64,000 nucleotides of DNA from Nodularia sphaerocarpa UHCC 0038. GTDB lineage: Bacteria; Cyanobacteriota; Cyanobacteriia; Cyanobacteriales; Nostocaceae. The notes under the pieces are model-generated. The model did not search any database. It had not been told where the DNA came from and worked only from the letters and a program-made list of their open reading frames with translations. Below are positions 9,045 to 16,840 of the stretch, piece by piece. The translations under genes were made by a program, and so were the position numbers. Every line of letters starts with the position of its first letter. The first letter of the stretch is position 1. Location: positions 872,356 to 936,355 of the forward strand of contig NZ_CP060140.1 of assembly GCF_022376295.1 (NCBI RefSeq). The letters run 5' to 3'.

Positions 9045-9632
9045 ATGATTATGCAATTACAAGAACAACGCTATTATTCGCCTGAAGAATATCTAGAACT
9101 AGAAGTAAATTCAGAAATACGCCACGAATATATTGATGGTCAAATTATCCCCATGACAGGCGGAACACCTAATCATAACCAACTAGCTGGCAATTTTTAT
9201 GCCTTCCTAAATGTCGCTCTCAAGGGTCAACCTTATCGAGTCTTTATTGCAGACCAGCGTCTTTGGATTCCTCAAAGGCGAATTAATACTTATCCTGATG
9301 TGATGGTTGTGCAAACTCCTTTGGAATATCAGGAAGGTAGAAAAGATACGCTTATAAACCCGGTGATGATTGCTGAGGTATTATCAAAGTCTACTAAAAG
9401 TTATGACCGCGATGAAAAGTTTGCTGCTTATCGCACAATTGGCAGCTTTCAAGAGTATATTCTGATTGACCAGTATACTATGCACGTTGAGCATTACTGC
9501 AAGACGGATAATAATAAATGGATTTTTTCTGAATATGATGATGGGGATGTGACTTTAAATTTAGCTGCTGTTCCTTGTCAAGTTTTAGTAGGGGATATTT
9601 ATGATCAGGTGGATTTTAGTGTGGAGGAGTAA
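9045..9632 (+). CDS. Uma2-family (DUF820) PD-(D/E)XK nuclease-like protein
   Basis: A 195-residue protein of the Uma2 type, a family expanded in cyanobacteria. Characteristic elements are the opening YYSPEEYLELE, the HEYIDGQI strand, the NTYPDVMVV segment with the metal-binding Asp, and IAEVLSKSTKSYDRDEKF carrying the E-x-K-like residues. The fold is that of restriction-enzyme-like endonucleases, but the cellular role is not established. A strong AAGGAG ribosome-binding site stands four bases before the first ATG; a second ATG six bases on is also possible. It stands alone. Confidence 0.85.
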   Translation: MIMQLQEQRYYSPEEYLELEVNSEIRHEYIDGQIIPMTGGTPNHNQLAGNFYAFLNVALKGQPYRVFIADQRLWIPQRRINTYPDVMVVQTPLEYQEGRKDTLINPVMIAEVLSKSTKSYDRDEKFAAYRTIGSFQEYILIDQYTMHVEHYCKTDNNKWIFSEYDDGDVTLNLAAVPCQVLVGDIYDQVDFSVEE

Positions 9633-9649
9633 GATGGAAGAGTCTCACG

Positions 9650-9716
9650 CAAAGGCGCATTCGGCGAAGCCGTTCCCGTTCGCGTAGCGTCCCGAAGGGA
9701 AGGGTAGGCGCAAAGG
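9650..9716. repeat. Short palindromic repeat cluster
   Basis: CGGCGAAGCCG, GTTCGCGTAGCGTCCCG and TTCCCGTTCG overlap as small hairpins between two bracketing GCGCAAAGG/CGCAAAGGCG words. This is typical cyanobacterial filler placed just after the Uma2 gene. Confidence 0.65.
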
Positions 9717-10826
9717 TTAGACTTTGAGAAACCAGTTTTGGCGATACATGAGATAAGCTATTGCTAGCCAGAATAAGAGGGTGAGGAGGGCGAATAAGAA
9801 TGAACCGTTGAGATTACCCGCCCATGATGCGAAAATGTTTTGGTAAATCCAGTTATAGGTGCTGATGGCGGTTTCACCTGTGCCGATTTTGGTTCTGACT
9901 AAGATTTTAATTAATAAGATGGATGCTGTGAAGAGGGCGATCGCATTTAATCCCATAATTTTAAAAGCTTTACTCCAGCGCCGTATCTGTCGCACTTCGA
10001 TGAGTTCATAGCAAGCTGCTAGCAATAGTAACGCCCAACCACTGCTGAAGACTACATAGGAACTTGTCCACAGTTTTTTGTTGATGGGGAATATCCAACC
10101 CCACGCCCAACCGATAATTAAGCAGCCAATAGCAAATAATGCTAAACCTATGCTTGTGCGTGTTTTTACTGGCTGATTGCGTATCCATTGCCCTGTAAAG
10201 TAGCCAGCAAGGACACTAACGACGGCGGGAATGGTGCTGAATAATCCCTCTGGATCTCCCAAGTTTTGATACCCATCACCTGCATATAAGTGGACTTGGG
10301 GAATAATTAAGCGGTCGATATAAGCGCCAAAGTTACCTTCCCGCGTCAGTACACCCGCGCCATATTCGGGAACTGGGACATACATCATGGTTAGCCAATA
10401 GCCTATGAGTAACACGCCTGCTAGTATCCATTGTCCTTTGCGTGGTAGGTTGAGGACTGCTAAAGAAGCTAACAGGTATGCCAAGCTGATACGCTGTAAT
10501 ACTCCCATGATGCGGATTTTACTTAAATCAAAAGTCCAAATTCCCTGATTCCAAAAGCCATTTAGTAGCAACCCCAAAGCAAATAATATGGCGGCGCGGC
10601 GGAAGATCCGCGAGTAACCTTTTTCGGTATACTTTGATAAGGAAAAGGACATTGCCACACCGACAATAAACAAAAAGAAGGGAAATACTAAGTCTGTGGG
10701 TGTGCATCCGTCCCAATCTGCATGAGCTAAGGGGGGGTATACATCACCTGCTACTCCTGCCATGTTGACTAAAATCATAGCAGCAATGGTAATACCGCGA
10801 AAAACATCCAGTGAGGACAGCCGCAT
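9717..10826 (-). CDS. Multi-pass membrane acyltransferase (HGSNAT/DUF5009-like)
   Basis: A 369-residue integral membrane protein with about ten hydrophobic helices. The N-terminal signature RLSSLDVFRGITIAAMILVN followed by HADWDGCTPTDLVFPFFLFI is characteristic of bacterial homologues of heparan-alpha-glucosaminide N-acetyltransferase. Human HGSNAT transfers acetyl groups across the lysosomal membrane, with a His as acetyl carrier; bacterial members are thought to acylate extracytoplasmic sugars. Here the conserved His is in the HADWDG motif. The polysaccharide deacetylase across the divergent promoter hints at envelope-sugar modification, but this is only inference. Confidence 0.8.
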   Translation of the reverse strand: MRLSSLDVFRGITIAAMILVNMAGVAGDVYPPLAHADWDGCTPTDLVFPFFLFIVGVAMSFSLSKYTEKGYSRIFRRAAILFALGLLLNGFWNQGIWTFDLSKIRIMGVLQRISLAYLLASLAVLNLPRKGQWILAGVLLIGYWLTMMYVPVPEYGAGVLTREGNFGAYIDRLIIPQVHLYAGDGYQNLGDPEGLFSTIPAVVSVLAGYFTGQWIRNQPVKTRTSIGLALFAIGCLIIGWAWGWIFPINKKLWTSSYVVFSSGWALLLLAACYELIEVRQIRRWSKAFKIMGLNAIALFTASILLIKILVRTKIGTGETAISTYNWIYQNIFASWAGNLNGSFLFALLTLLFWLAIAYLMYRQNWFLKV

Positions 10827-10960
10827 AAAGGGAATTTTATATTTAATTAATTTTCCTAAATCCTTTTGTAAATACCATTTAAATGCGCTTATCTTGGCTA
10901 ATCTATAAATATCTTAATTTTTTTAAACGTTAGACTAATACAAGCTACAAAAAACTTAAG

Positions 10961-11638
10961 ATGCAGCTAGCGCCACTGTTCCCGTTTTTTTATCGGATTC
11001 TCCAACCGAGTTTTCCTGATTGTCTTTGGAGTGGTAATCGCTATAATAAGGCGATCGCACTCACATTCGATGATGGACCACACCCGGAATACACACCCCA
11101 AGTATTGGCTGTATTAGACCGTTATAATATTAAAGCGAGTTTTTTTTGGTTGGGTGCTTGCGTCAACCGTTACCCAGGTATTGCCAAAGCGATATGCGAT
11201 CGCGGACACTGGATTGGATTACATGGTTACGATCATCGCTCATTTCCCACACTTTCCCCACAGGATCTGCAAGACAGTTTAGCAAAAACTCAAGCTGCGA
11301 TTTACAACGCTTGCGACTTGATACCCGAACAAGTATGCGATGTGCGACCTCCCAACGGTTTATTTACACCCCAAACCTTAAAATTATTTCTTAAGTGGAA
11401 TTACCGCCCAGTCATGTGGAGTGTTGTACCAGAAGACTGGGTAAGACCGGGAGTAACTACTGTAGTGCGACGAGTTCTCAAACAAGTGCAGAACGGTTCA
11501 TTAATTGTTTTACATGATGGTACTTGTGGTGGACAAGATGTTGCTGCTATAATAGAAATACTTATTCCACAATTGCTACAGCAAGGCTATGAATTTGTGA
11601 CTGTTGAGACTTTGTGGCAGCAAGGGACTTGCAAATAA
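10961..11638 (+). CDS. Polysaccharide deacetylase (NodB homology, carbohydrate esterase 4)
   Basis: A 225-residue CE4 enzyme. Motif 1 is ALTFDDGPHPEYTP, supplying the catalytic base and metal-binding Asp. Motif 2 (HGYDHRSF) supplies the two metal-binding His. Motif 3 is VRPPNGLFTP, with Pro-Pro-Asn in place of the usual R-P-P-Y/F-G, and motif 4 includes SVVPEDWVRPG with a later VLHDG. It should remove N-acetyl groups from a chitin-like or peptidoglycan-like polymer in the envelope. The N-terminal 20 residues are hydrophobic and may act as a signal anchor. The changed residue in motif 3 is worth noting. Confidence 0.88.
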   Translation: MQLAPLFPFFYRILQPSFPDCLWSGNRYNKAIALTFDDGPHPEYTPQVLAVLDRYNIKASFFWLGACVNRYPGIAKAICDRGHWIGLHGYDHRSFPTLSPQDLQDSLAKTQAAIYNACDLIPEQVCDVRPPNGLFTPQTLKLFLKWNYRPVMWSVVPEDWVRPGVTTVVRRVLKQVQNGSLIVLHDGTCGGQDVAAIIEILIPQLLQQGYEFVTVETLWQQGTCK

Positions 11639-11762
11639 AAAACACTCAACCACTTAAAGCAAAAAAACCTCACTTCGACAAGTGTTACAGTGAGCTTGTC
11701 GAACTGCTCAGTGACCACTCAAACCCTCTTGACTCTGTGTCCTCTGTGTCTGGAGTGGTTTG
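11638..11762 (+). repeat. Dispersed repeat with embedded hairpin, copy 1
   Basis: Runs from AAAAAACACTCAACCACTT to GTCTGGAGTGGTTTG. An inverted copy lies at 30712-30803. This copy carries an extra piece (TGTTACAGTGAGCTTGTCGA...) next to CTTCGACAAG, which makes a hairpin. The same hairpin core reappears at 18810-18853. Confidence 0.75.
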
Positions 11763-11850
11763 TTTATTTGGATAATTTATTTCGAGTAAGTCCCCAAAAC
11801 AACACCAGACATCATTTCACAGCCAGTCATGCTGAATGAGAAACTATAAA

Positions 11851-12192
11851 TTATCCACGCTTCGCTTTTTCCTCTTCAGCAACTTGAGTCTCAGAATTGC
11901 TCATGATGGCTAAGTTCTCAGTTCCCAACAAATTATGTATGTCACTTAAGGAAACTGGTTCAGCTAAAGGCTTTTCTGATAACTCACTCATATCTTCAAT
12001 TAGGTCTTGCACTTGGCAATTCAAAGCTTTGCAAAACTTAATAATTCTTTCGATATGGTCAGTCCCGGTTCTACCACTTTCCCAATTCTGGATAGTGCTT
12101 TCAGTCACGCCTACAAGACGCGAGAGTTCAAGCTGGGTTAGCCCTGCTTTTTCACGAAGCAAAGCGATCCTGGGTTTTGGCTTGTGTTTCAC
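11851..12192 (-). CDS. XRE-family helix-turn-helix transcriptional regulator
   Basis: A 113-residue protein with a Cro/cI-type HTH at about 9-62: LREKAGLTQLELSRLVGVTE then STIQNWESGRTG and a helix ending in LNCQVQDLIED. The C-terminal 45 residues are acidic and show no known domain. It probably binds DNA as a dimer; the target is unknown. The predicted start is GTG at 12192 with no strong ribosome-binding site. Similar small regulators in Nostoc often stand alone, as here. Confidence 0.8.
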   Translation of the reverse strand: MKHKPKPRIALLREKAGLTQLELSRLVGVTESTIQNWESGRTGTDHIERIIKFCKALNCQVQDLIEDMSELSEKPLAEPVSLSDIHNLLGTENLAIMSNSETQVAEEEKAKRG

Positions 12193-12578
12193 AGCTACAG
12201 CACTTTTATTTTATCTATAATAGTAGTATATTATATCACCAAAAATCCAAAATACTATAAGATTACTAAAAAACTTTCGTTTCCACTCCAAATACTGAGA
12301 ATTTTCCTTCGTTTATCCATAAGATGATGTCCGCTTGATTACTTATTAAAACCCAAGAACCCCACCCCGCCGGCGGGGAGGGGATGAAGGGGTGGGGTGC
12401 AATGACTGTGGGAATCATAACTAATTATGCGTAGTGCTATATAAGCTAAGTTTTAAACTATACAATAGACATCTTCGACAAAGAACGTAGAGACTTTCCC
12501 TGGAACGTCTTTACAAGGGTTCACCGAAGATGCATATTTAATTTTCACCAGATGTCTAATAAATTTAATTGATGAAGA

Positions 12579-12682
12579 TACAGCAGGTTGCAGGTAGATG
12601 AGGTACAAAAACAATAGTGAAACTCTTGTGGGGTGGGCATCCTGCCCGCCCGAACGTACCTACAAAAATGAAATGTGCTGTA
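12579..12682. repeat. 104-bp MITE-like repeat, copy 1 (TACAGCA ends)
   Basis: Begins TACAGCA and ends TGCTGTA. The core GAAACTCTTGTGGGGT-GGCATCCTGCCCGCCC is shared with the copy at 16654-16756. Both copies run the same way and bracket the small unknown gene and the RTX/aerolysin-like gene. Confidence 0.75.
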
Positions 12683-12709
12683 AACATCAATTCGGAAAAG
12701 TCAACCTGC

Positions 12710-12885
12710 ACGGAAAACGCGCAAAATGCCGAGTTTTTAACCCGCGCAGGCGGGTTTTGTCTGTGTAGCTGCGACTTCTAGTCGCCAGGTTTAATTATTA
12801 CACGGAAAAAGCGACAAATGCCGAATTTTTAACCCGCGCAGGCGGGTTTTGTTTGTGTAGCTGCGACTTCTAGTCGCCAGGTTTA
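12710..12885. repeat. Two tandem 92-bp hairpin repeats
   Basis: Copies at 12710-12793 and 12802-12885 are nearly identical. Each has the hairpin AACCCGCGCAGGCGGGTT followed by GTGTAGCTGCGACTTCTAGT and CGCCAGGTTTA, spaced by about eight bases. A reverse-complement copy interrupted by another repeat lies at 18741-18877. The gap 12193-12890 contains otherwise only a GC-rich CCCGCCGGCGGGG hairpin near 12364. Confidence 0.85.
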
Positions 12886-12890
12886 TTTGA

Positions 12891-13184
12891 TCAACTGGAG
12901 AAATTATCCACTCTGACATCCTTCCAAATATCGGAAACTTGCCAACCTGAGTTACCCACAGATTGGATAATGGGATGAGTCCGTAAAGGAATATAGTTAA
13001 TTTCTCCATTCTCTAGATATTCTTCATAGTCCTCAACTATCGGTTCTGGTTCTGGAATATCAGGATTATCTACTTTCAAACCTTGTTCTTCGGCTTCCTC
13101 CATCAGCTTGATTTTATCGAGGAGAAGCTTTTCAGATTTTTTGATTAGTTTCATGTTAAATTCAAGAGTTGGAAAACTGGACAT
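12891..13184 (-). CDS. Small acidic protein of unknown function
   Basis: A possible 97-residue protein, or 87 residues if it starts at the second Met (13154, MKLIKKSEKLLLDKIKLMEE). The N-terminal part could form a charged helix or coiled coil; the middle is acidic and Pro-rich (NPDIPEPEPIVEDYEEYLE). Neither start has a strong ribosome-binding site. I do not recognise the family. It lies downstream of the RTX/aerolysin-like gene on the same strand, about 390 bases away. Whether it is a real gene is moderately uncertain, but the composition looks coding. Confidence 0.5.
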   Translation of the reverse strand: MSSFPTLEFNMKLIKKSEKLLLDKIKLMEEAEEQGLKVDNPDIPEPEPIVEDYEEYLENGEINYIPLRTHPIIQSVGNSGWQVSDIWKDVRVDNFSS

Positions 13185-13572
13185 TAAAAAAACGAAAATC
13201 TTTAATTATTGATTCTGATAGAGACTTGTGTAGTCTTACAAGAATCTTTAGAGAGATCCGCAAAAAGTTATTATTAACTTTGGTGTGAGAAAAATTACTT
13301 GGCCAGCAATATATCAAAGCGATTATACTGTAATTTTTCACGCATTGATCACAATCTTCAGAAATACTTTCTACAGTATCAAGATTTTTGCCCCTTGCGT
13401 GCAACTTTTACGGGCTTCTAGCCTGTAGCATCAGGTTTAAGGCTGTCGTTTACAGCAGTTTTCATGTATTTAGACCACGCATTGACTTTCCAAACATCCG
13501 CTCACAAAAATCGCACCCCTATTTCAGGAGTGCGCCCTAATCAAATCATTCTGAGATTAATTATCCAGAAGT
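13185..13572. other. Intergenic region, no gene seen
   Basis: Gap of about 390 bases between the toxin-like gene and the small acidic protein. A small hairpin (ACGGGCTTCTAGCCTGT, near 13409) is present. An 80-residue minus-strand frame here (13162-13404) has no coding character that I can support. Confidence 0.4.
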
Positions 13573-15861
13573 TTAGACAGTTTGTAGCAGTTGTAATAAG
13601 TTAGTACCGTCACCACTGGAGTTTAGACTATTATCCCAGATGGTTCCTTGAGTGCCAAACATGAAGTTGGAAGTCATGTCACCCCTAGTTAAAGACTCTC
13701 GACTAGAAGAACCAAGTAATTGATGGGGAGCAACACCAATCAGTTCAGCCAAGACATCATTATCATCAATTGTGGTCAAGTCGCTACCTGTACCACCCAT
13801 AAGAATTTGGGTTGTTTGGAAGGTGATGTTACCTTGTGTGTAGCGTCCTGCTTTCAGAATCAGTTTGTCAGCAGGATCAATACCGACACCGACACCTGTT
13901 GCCAACATAATATTAGCTTCGCTTTTAATAGCATTATCGTCAATACCGATGAAATCTTCAGCAGGAGTGAATCCCTCAATGCGTAAAGTAGTACCAGAAG
14001 GTCGAGGACCATATTCTGAATTACGGATTAACCAATAGCGTTCTTCCACAGCTTGTCCAACTGCATTACCAGTATTGAATTGAGCTTGGTAATTAACTCC
14101 ATTAACATATTCTGATGTAGTTGGGTTAGTCAATGACCAGTCATAGGCGGATGCAGTACTAGCATTAACACTAGTAAAGAAAGCCCCATCAGCCGTTCCT
14201 GTGACTTTGGCTTGAGTGGTTTCGTTGTAGAGTAGGACTTGACCTTGGGGTAGTGTAAAAGTTCGTTGGAATCCTTCACCCGCAAATTGTTGAGGATTAT
14301 AGTATTGCAGAATAGCATTCACAGGAAGATTGTTGATTTCATTGGTATCTAAAGCATCCCCATCCCCATTGAGATCAATGCCAATTGTTCCAGAAATTGT
14401 GAAGGGAATTTCGTATTTTCCGCCTGAATATTCTCCCCCTGTTGCGGTTGCAATTGCTTTAGTAACTGCTCCAGCAGGTGCATTAAATTGAATACTGGTG
14501 TTTTGTTGAGTATTGACGTTATCGGTGTTGATTTTTGTGTTGCTGCCACCATTAGACCAGCTATGTGCGTAGCTTGTCTCTACAGTGACTTCTACGCTAC
14601 CTTCGGCAACAAAAGGTATTCCTGTTTTTCCTGCAACTTTTACAGATCCACCAATACTAAATGTATTACCAGTTTCCCATTGAGTCGTATCCTGATTTGA
14701 CACCTCATATCCTTTACCATCTGAGTAACTAAAAGTTACGCTTGATGATTCTGTAGAGTTGTTTCTGAAAAACATAGACGCATTACGGGTCATGCTTTCT
14801 ATTTGTAAACCCTGATTAGTTTGAGTTTGTTCAGTTCCAAAGTCAATAAATGTTAAATCACCTCCAACCATCTGAAGTTTATTATTAACAAGTTGTACAT
14901 TGTTGGTAGAAAGTTCTAAAGATGTAGCGTAACTTTCCGCCCACTTTTGCAGCATTGCGCTGATATTTTTGACTTGTGCAGGTGTCAGGGTTTCTGGCTT
15001 AATATCTTTGCTGGTATTAATTAAAGAGCTTGAATCAACCAAACTTCCTTCAACTCTTGCTCTTTCTGTTCCGTTGACTTTAATAATTGTTGACCCTGGA
15101 AGAGCGGCATAATCAAAGGAAATTTGATTAACTTGAGCTTGTGCCATGTCAATTTGATCAACACCACGCTCAAAATCTTTGATAATCTGAATTCCACCAG
15201 CTTCAGTTACAAAAGTATCCTGACCTTCGCCTCCCCATAAAGAGTTAGTTCCTTTTCCTCCAGCAAGGATATCGTTGTCCAAATCACCATATAGAGTGTC
15301 ATCACTAATATCATTCCTAAGATTGGAGAAATATATCTTAGCCATGTCGGTGTTATCGCTAGCCCAGCCGCCTTTCTCTTGACGGATGAAGTCATCTTTT
15401 TTGTCATTGTTGAAATCGCCAACGAAGAGATTTGTTAAATCTCCTTTCATCGCATCGGCTTCAGTTAAGTTTTGTTTTGTAAAAGTACCATTACCTTGTC
15501 CGATAAAGATGTGTGCTGTATTGTTAGCATCGTCATCCCACCTACCTTTCTCTTGACGGATGAAATCATCTTTAAATCCATCACCGTCAAAATCCCCAAC
15601 TATCAGATTAGTTAAATCTCCATGTAAGTCAAAATGATAGGGTAAGTCTCCTCCTTTAGTAAAAGTTCTATCTATTACATCACCATGAATAGTGTCATTG
15701 CCACGACCACCACGTATCAAATCATTCCGTGCTGTACTTTTTATTACATTATCTCCATATGTACCTGTAATAACTGATTCATCAAGTGGGATGAACCCAC
15801 CTATACCCATGAACACAGGTTGATCTCCGTTTAGAGCTTGAAATCCTGATATACTAACCAT
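13573..15861 (-). CDS. Secreted RTX/FG-GAP protein with aerolysin-like pore-forming core
   Basis: A 762-residue protein without a classical signal peptide. Residues 45-62 and 188-222 hold RTX-type Ca-binding repeats (GGRGNDTIHGD; GGKGTNSLWGGEGQDTF). Two FG-GAP/VCBS-like repeats (LTNLIVGDFDGDGFKDDFIR and LTNLFVGDFNNDKKDDFIRQ) lie at about 82 and 142. Residues 340-500 resemble the ETX/MTX2-aerolysin fold: a Ser/Thr-rich amphipathic insertion hairpin (about 398-437) bordered by Thr/Ser-rich strands, then a PAGAVTKAIATATGG strand as in these toxins. The C-terminus has another GGTGSD repeat, fitting type I secretion. It may form oligomeric beta-barrel pores in target membranes. No transporter gene lies nearby. 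AAGGAAA precedes the ATG. Confidence 0.65.
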   Translation of the reverse strand: MVSISGFQALNGDQPVFMGIGGFIPLDESVITGTYGDNVIKSTARNDLIRGGRGNDTIHGDVIDRTFTKGGDLPYHFDLHGDLTNLIVGDFDGDGFKDDFIRQEKGRWDDDANNTAHIFIGQGNGTFTKQNLTEADAMKGDLTNLFVGDFNNDKKDDFIRQEKGGWASDNTDMAKIYFSNLRNDISDDTLYGDLDNDILAGGKGTNSLWGGEGQDTFVTEAGGIQIIKDFERGVDQIDMAQAQVNQISFDYAALPGSTIIKVNGTERARVEGSLVDSSSLINTSKDIKPETLTPAQVKNISAMLQKWAESYATSLELSTNNVQLVNNKLQMVGGDLTFIDFGTEQTQTNQGLQIESMTRNASMFFRNNSTESSSVTFSYSDGKGYEVSNQDTTQWETGNTFSIGGSVKVAGKTGIPFVAEGSVEVTVETSYAHSWSNGGSNTKINTDNVNTQQNTSIQFNAPAGAVTKAIATATGGEYSGGKYEIPFTISGTIGIDLNGDGDALDTNEINNLPVNAILQYYNPQQFAGEGFQRTFTLPQGQVLLYNETTQAKVTGTADGAFFTSVNASTASAYDWSLTNPTTSEYVNGVNYQAQFNTGNAVGQAVEERYWLIRNSEYGPRPSGTTLRIEGFTPAEDFIGIDDNAIKSEANIMLATGVGVGIDPADKLILKAGRYTQGNITFQTTQILMGGTGSDLTTIDDNDVLAELIGVAPHQLLGSSSRESLTRGDMTSNFMFGTQGTIWDNSLNSSGDGTNLLQLLQTV

Positions 15862-16840
15862 TTTGTGTTGTTTCCTTTTGTGTAGCTGAAGTAGTATTTA
15901 ACTTTGCAGAGATTACTCCTGGTTAATCAGGTAGTAAAATCGTCATATTTCTGTTGATGCGTTTGTTTACTTTATCAACTTCATTACTGTTTTCCGTACT
16001 GAGTTTTACTGAGTTAACCTAAGTTATGACTAACTTTGATTATTATTTGTATAAATAAAAATAACAGCACTTCACCCCTAAGCCAATACTTGTCGGTTAA
16101 GCTAAAAACATTAAATTAGGTAGGTTGGGTTGACGCAAGTAAACCGAATATTTACGGATTTTTTTGGGTTAAGCGACAGAGCAACCCAACCGACAAAAAC
16201 TGACATCTTGTACTAAGCTTTAGAACCCTTAAAATCGCAGCTACACAAACAAAGTCCGCCTACTCTTAATCACTTAAAAACAAGAGTTTTGAACCCACGT
16301 AGGTGAGGAAAGCCTGTGTAGAAACCATCCAACTTCTCTACATTTTCAGTCGCTAGCTAGGTGCAAGATATGAGTTTATATGGTATGAGTTTTGACAAAA
16401 AGGACAGTTGCAGCATAGGCGTAAAAATATTCATGGAAAATCAAGTTGGAAAACAAGTTCAAGGCAGAAGTGTATAAGTAGATTTTGCTAGAATCTATAC
16501 ATAAGTGGCAGCAAAATCAATCAAATTCTACTTCTATCAATTTTGGGGAGGAAAATCTCTGTAAGCTTTATGAGGAAATCAATACAGCCTATGCTTTGAA
16601 AAAAACTTGGCTGTTGTATTTGTGATTAGAAAATAATCGCTTCCTATAAACAATACAGCACTTGCAGGTATGATGGGTACAGATATCAATGCTGAAACTC
16701 TTGTGGGGTAAGCATCCTGCCCGCCCTGCGTACCTACTAAAATAAAATTTGCTGTATCTAAAATTCAGAGATTACCAATGTTTCCCGAAAGTGACAGAAG
16801 AGAGAAAAATATGTAAATAATCAAACAAAAAGAAGGTAAA
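15862..16840. other. Long repeat-bearing gap between divergent genes
   Basis: The gap holds the promoters of the RTX gene (minus) and the STAND gene (plus). It contains an imperfect palindrome at 16117-16192 (GGTTGGGTTGACGCAA ... GAGCAACCCAACC), a decayed relative of the 92-bp hairpin repeat near 16235-16325, and the MITE-like copy at 16654-16756. No ORF is convincing. Confidence 0.55.
16654..16756. repeat. MITE-like repeat, copy 2 (TACAGCA ends)
   Basis: Same element as 12579-12682: TACAGCA ... TGCTGTA ends and the GAAACTCTTGTGGGGTAAGC core. It is in the same orientation as copy 1. Confidence 0.75.

Noticed and set aside
12340..12900. Possible CRISPR array
   Set aside because: The repeated hairpins are two tandem copies with no regular unique spacers and no cas genes nearby; they are dispersed repeats.
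12791..13009. 72-residue minus-strand ORF
   Set aside because: It spans the tandem 92-bp repeat and overlaps the more plausible small acidic protein in another frame.
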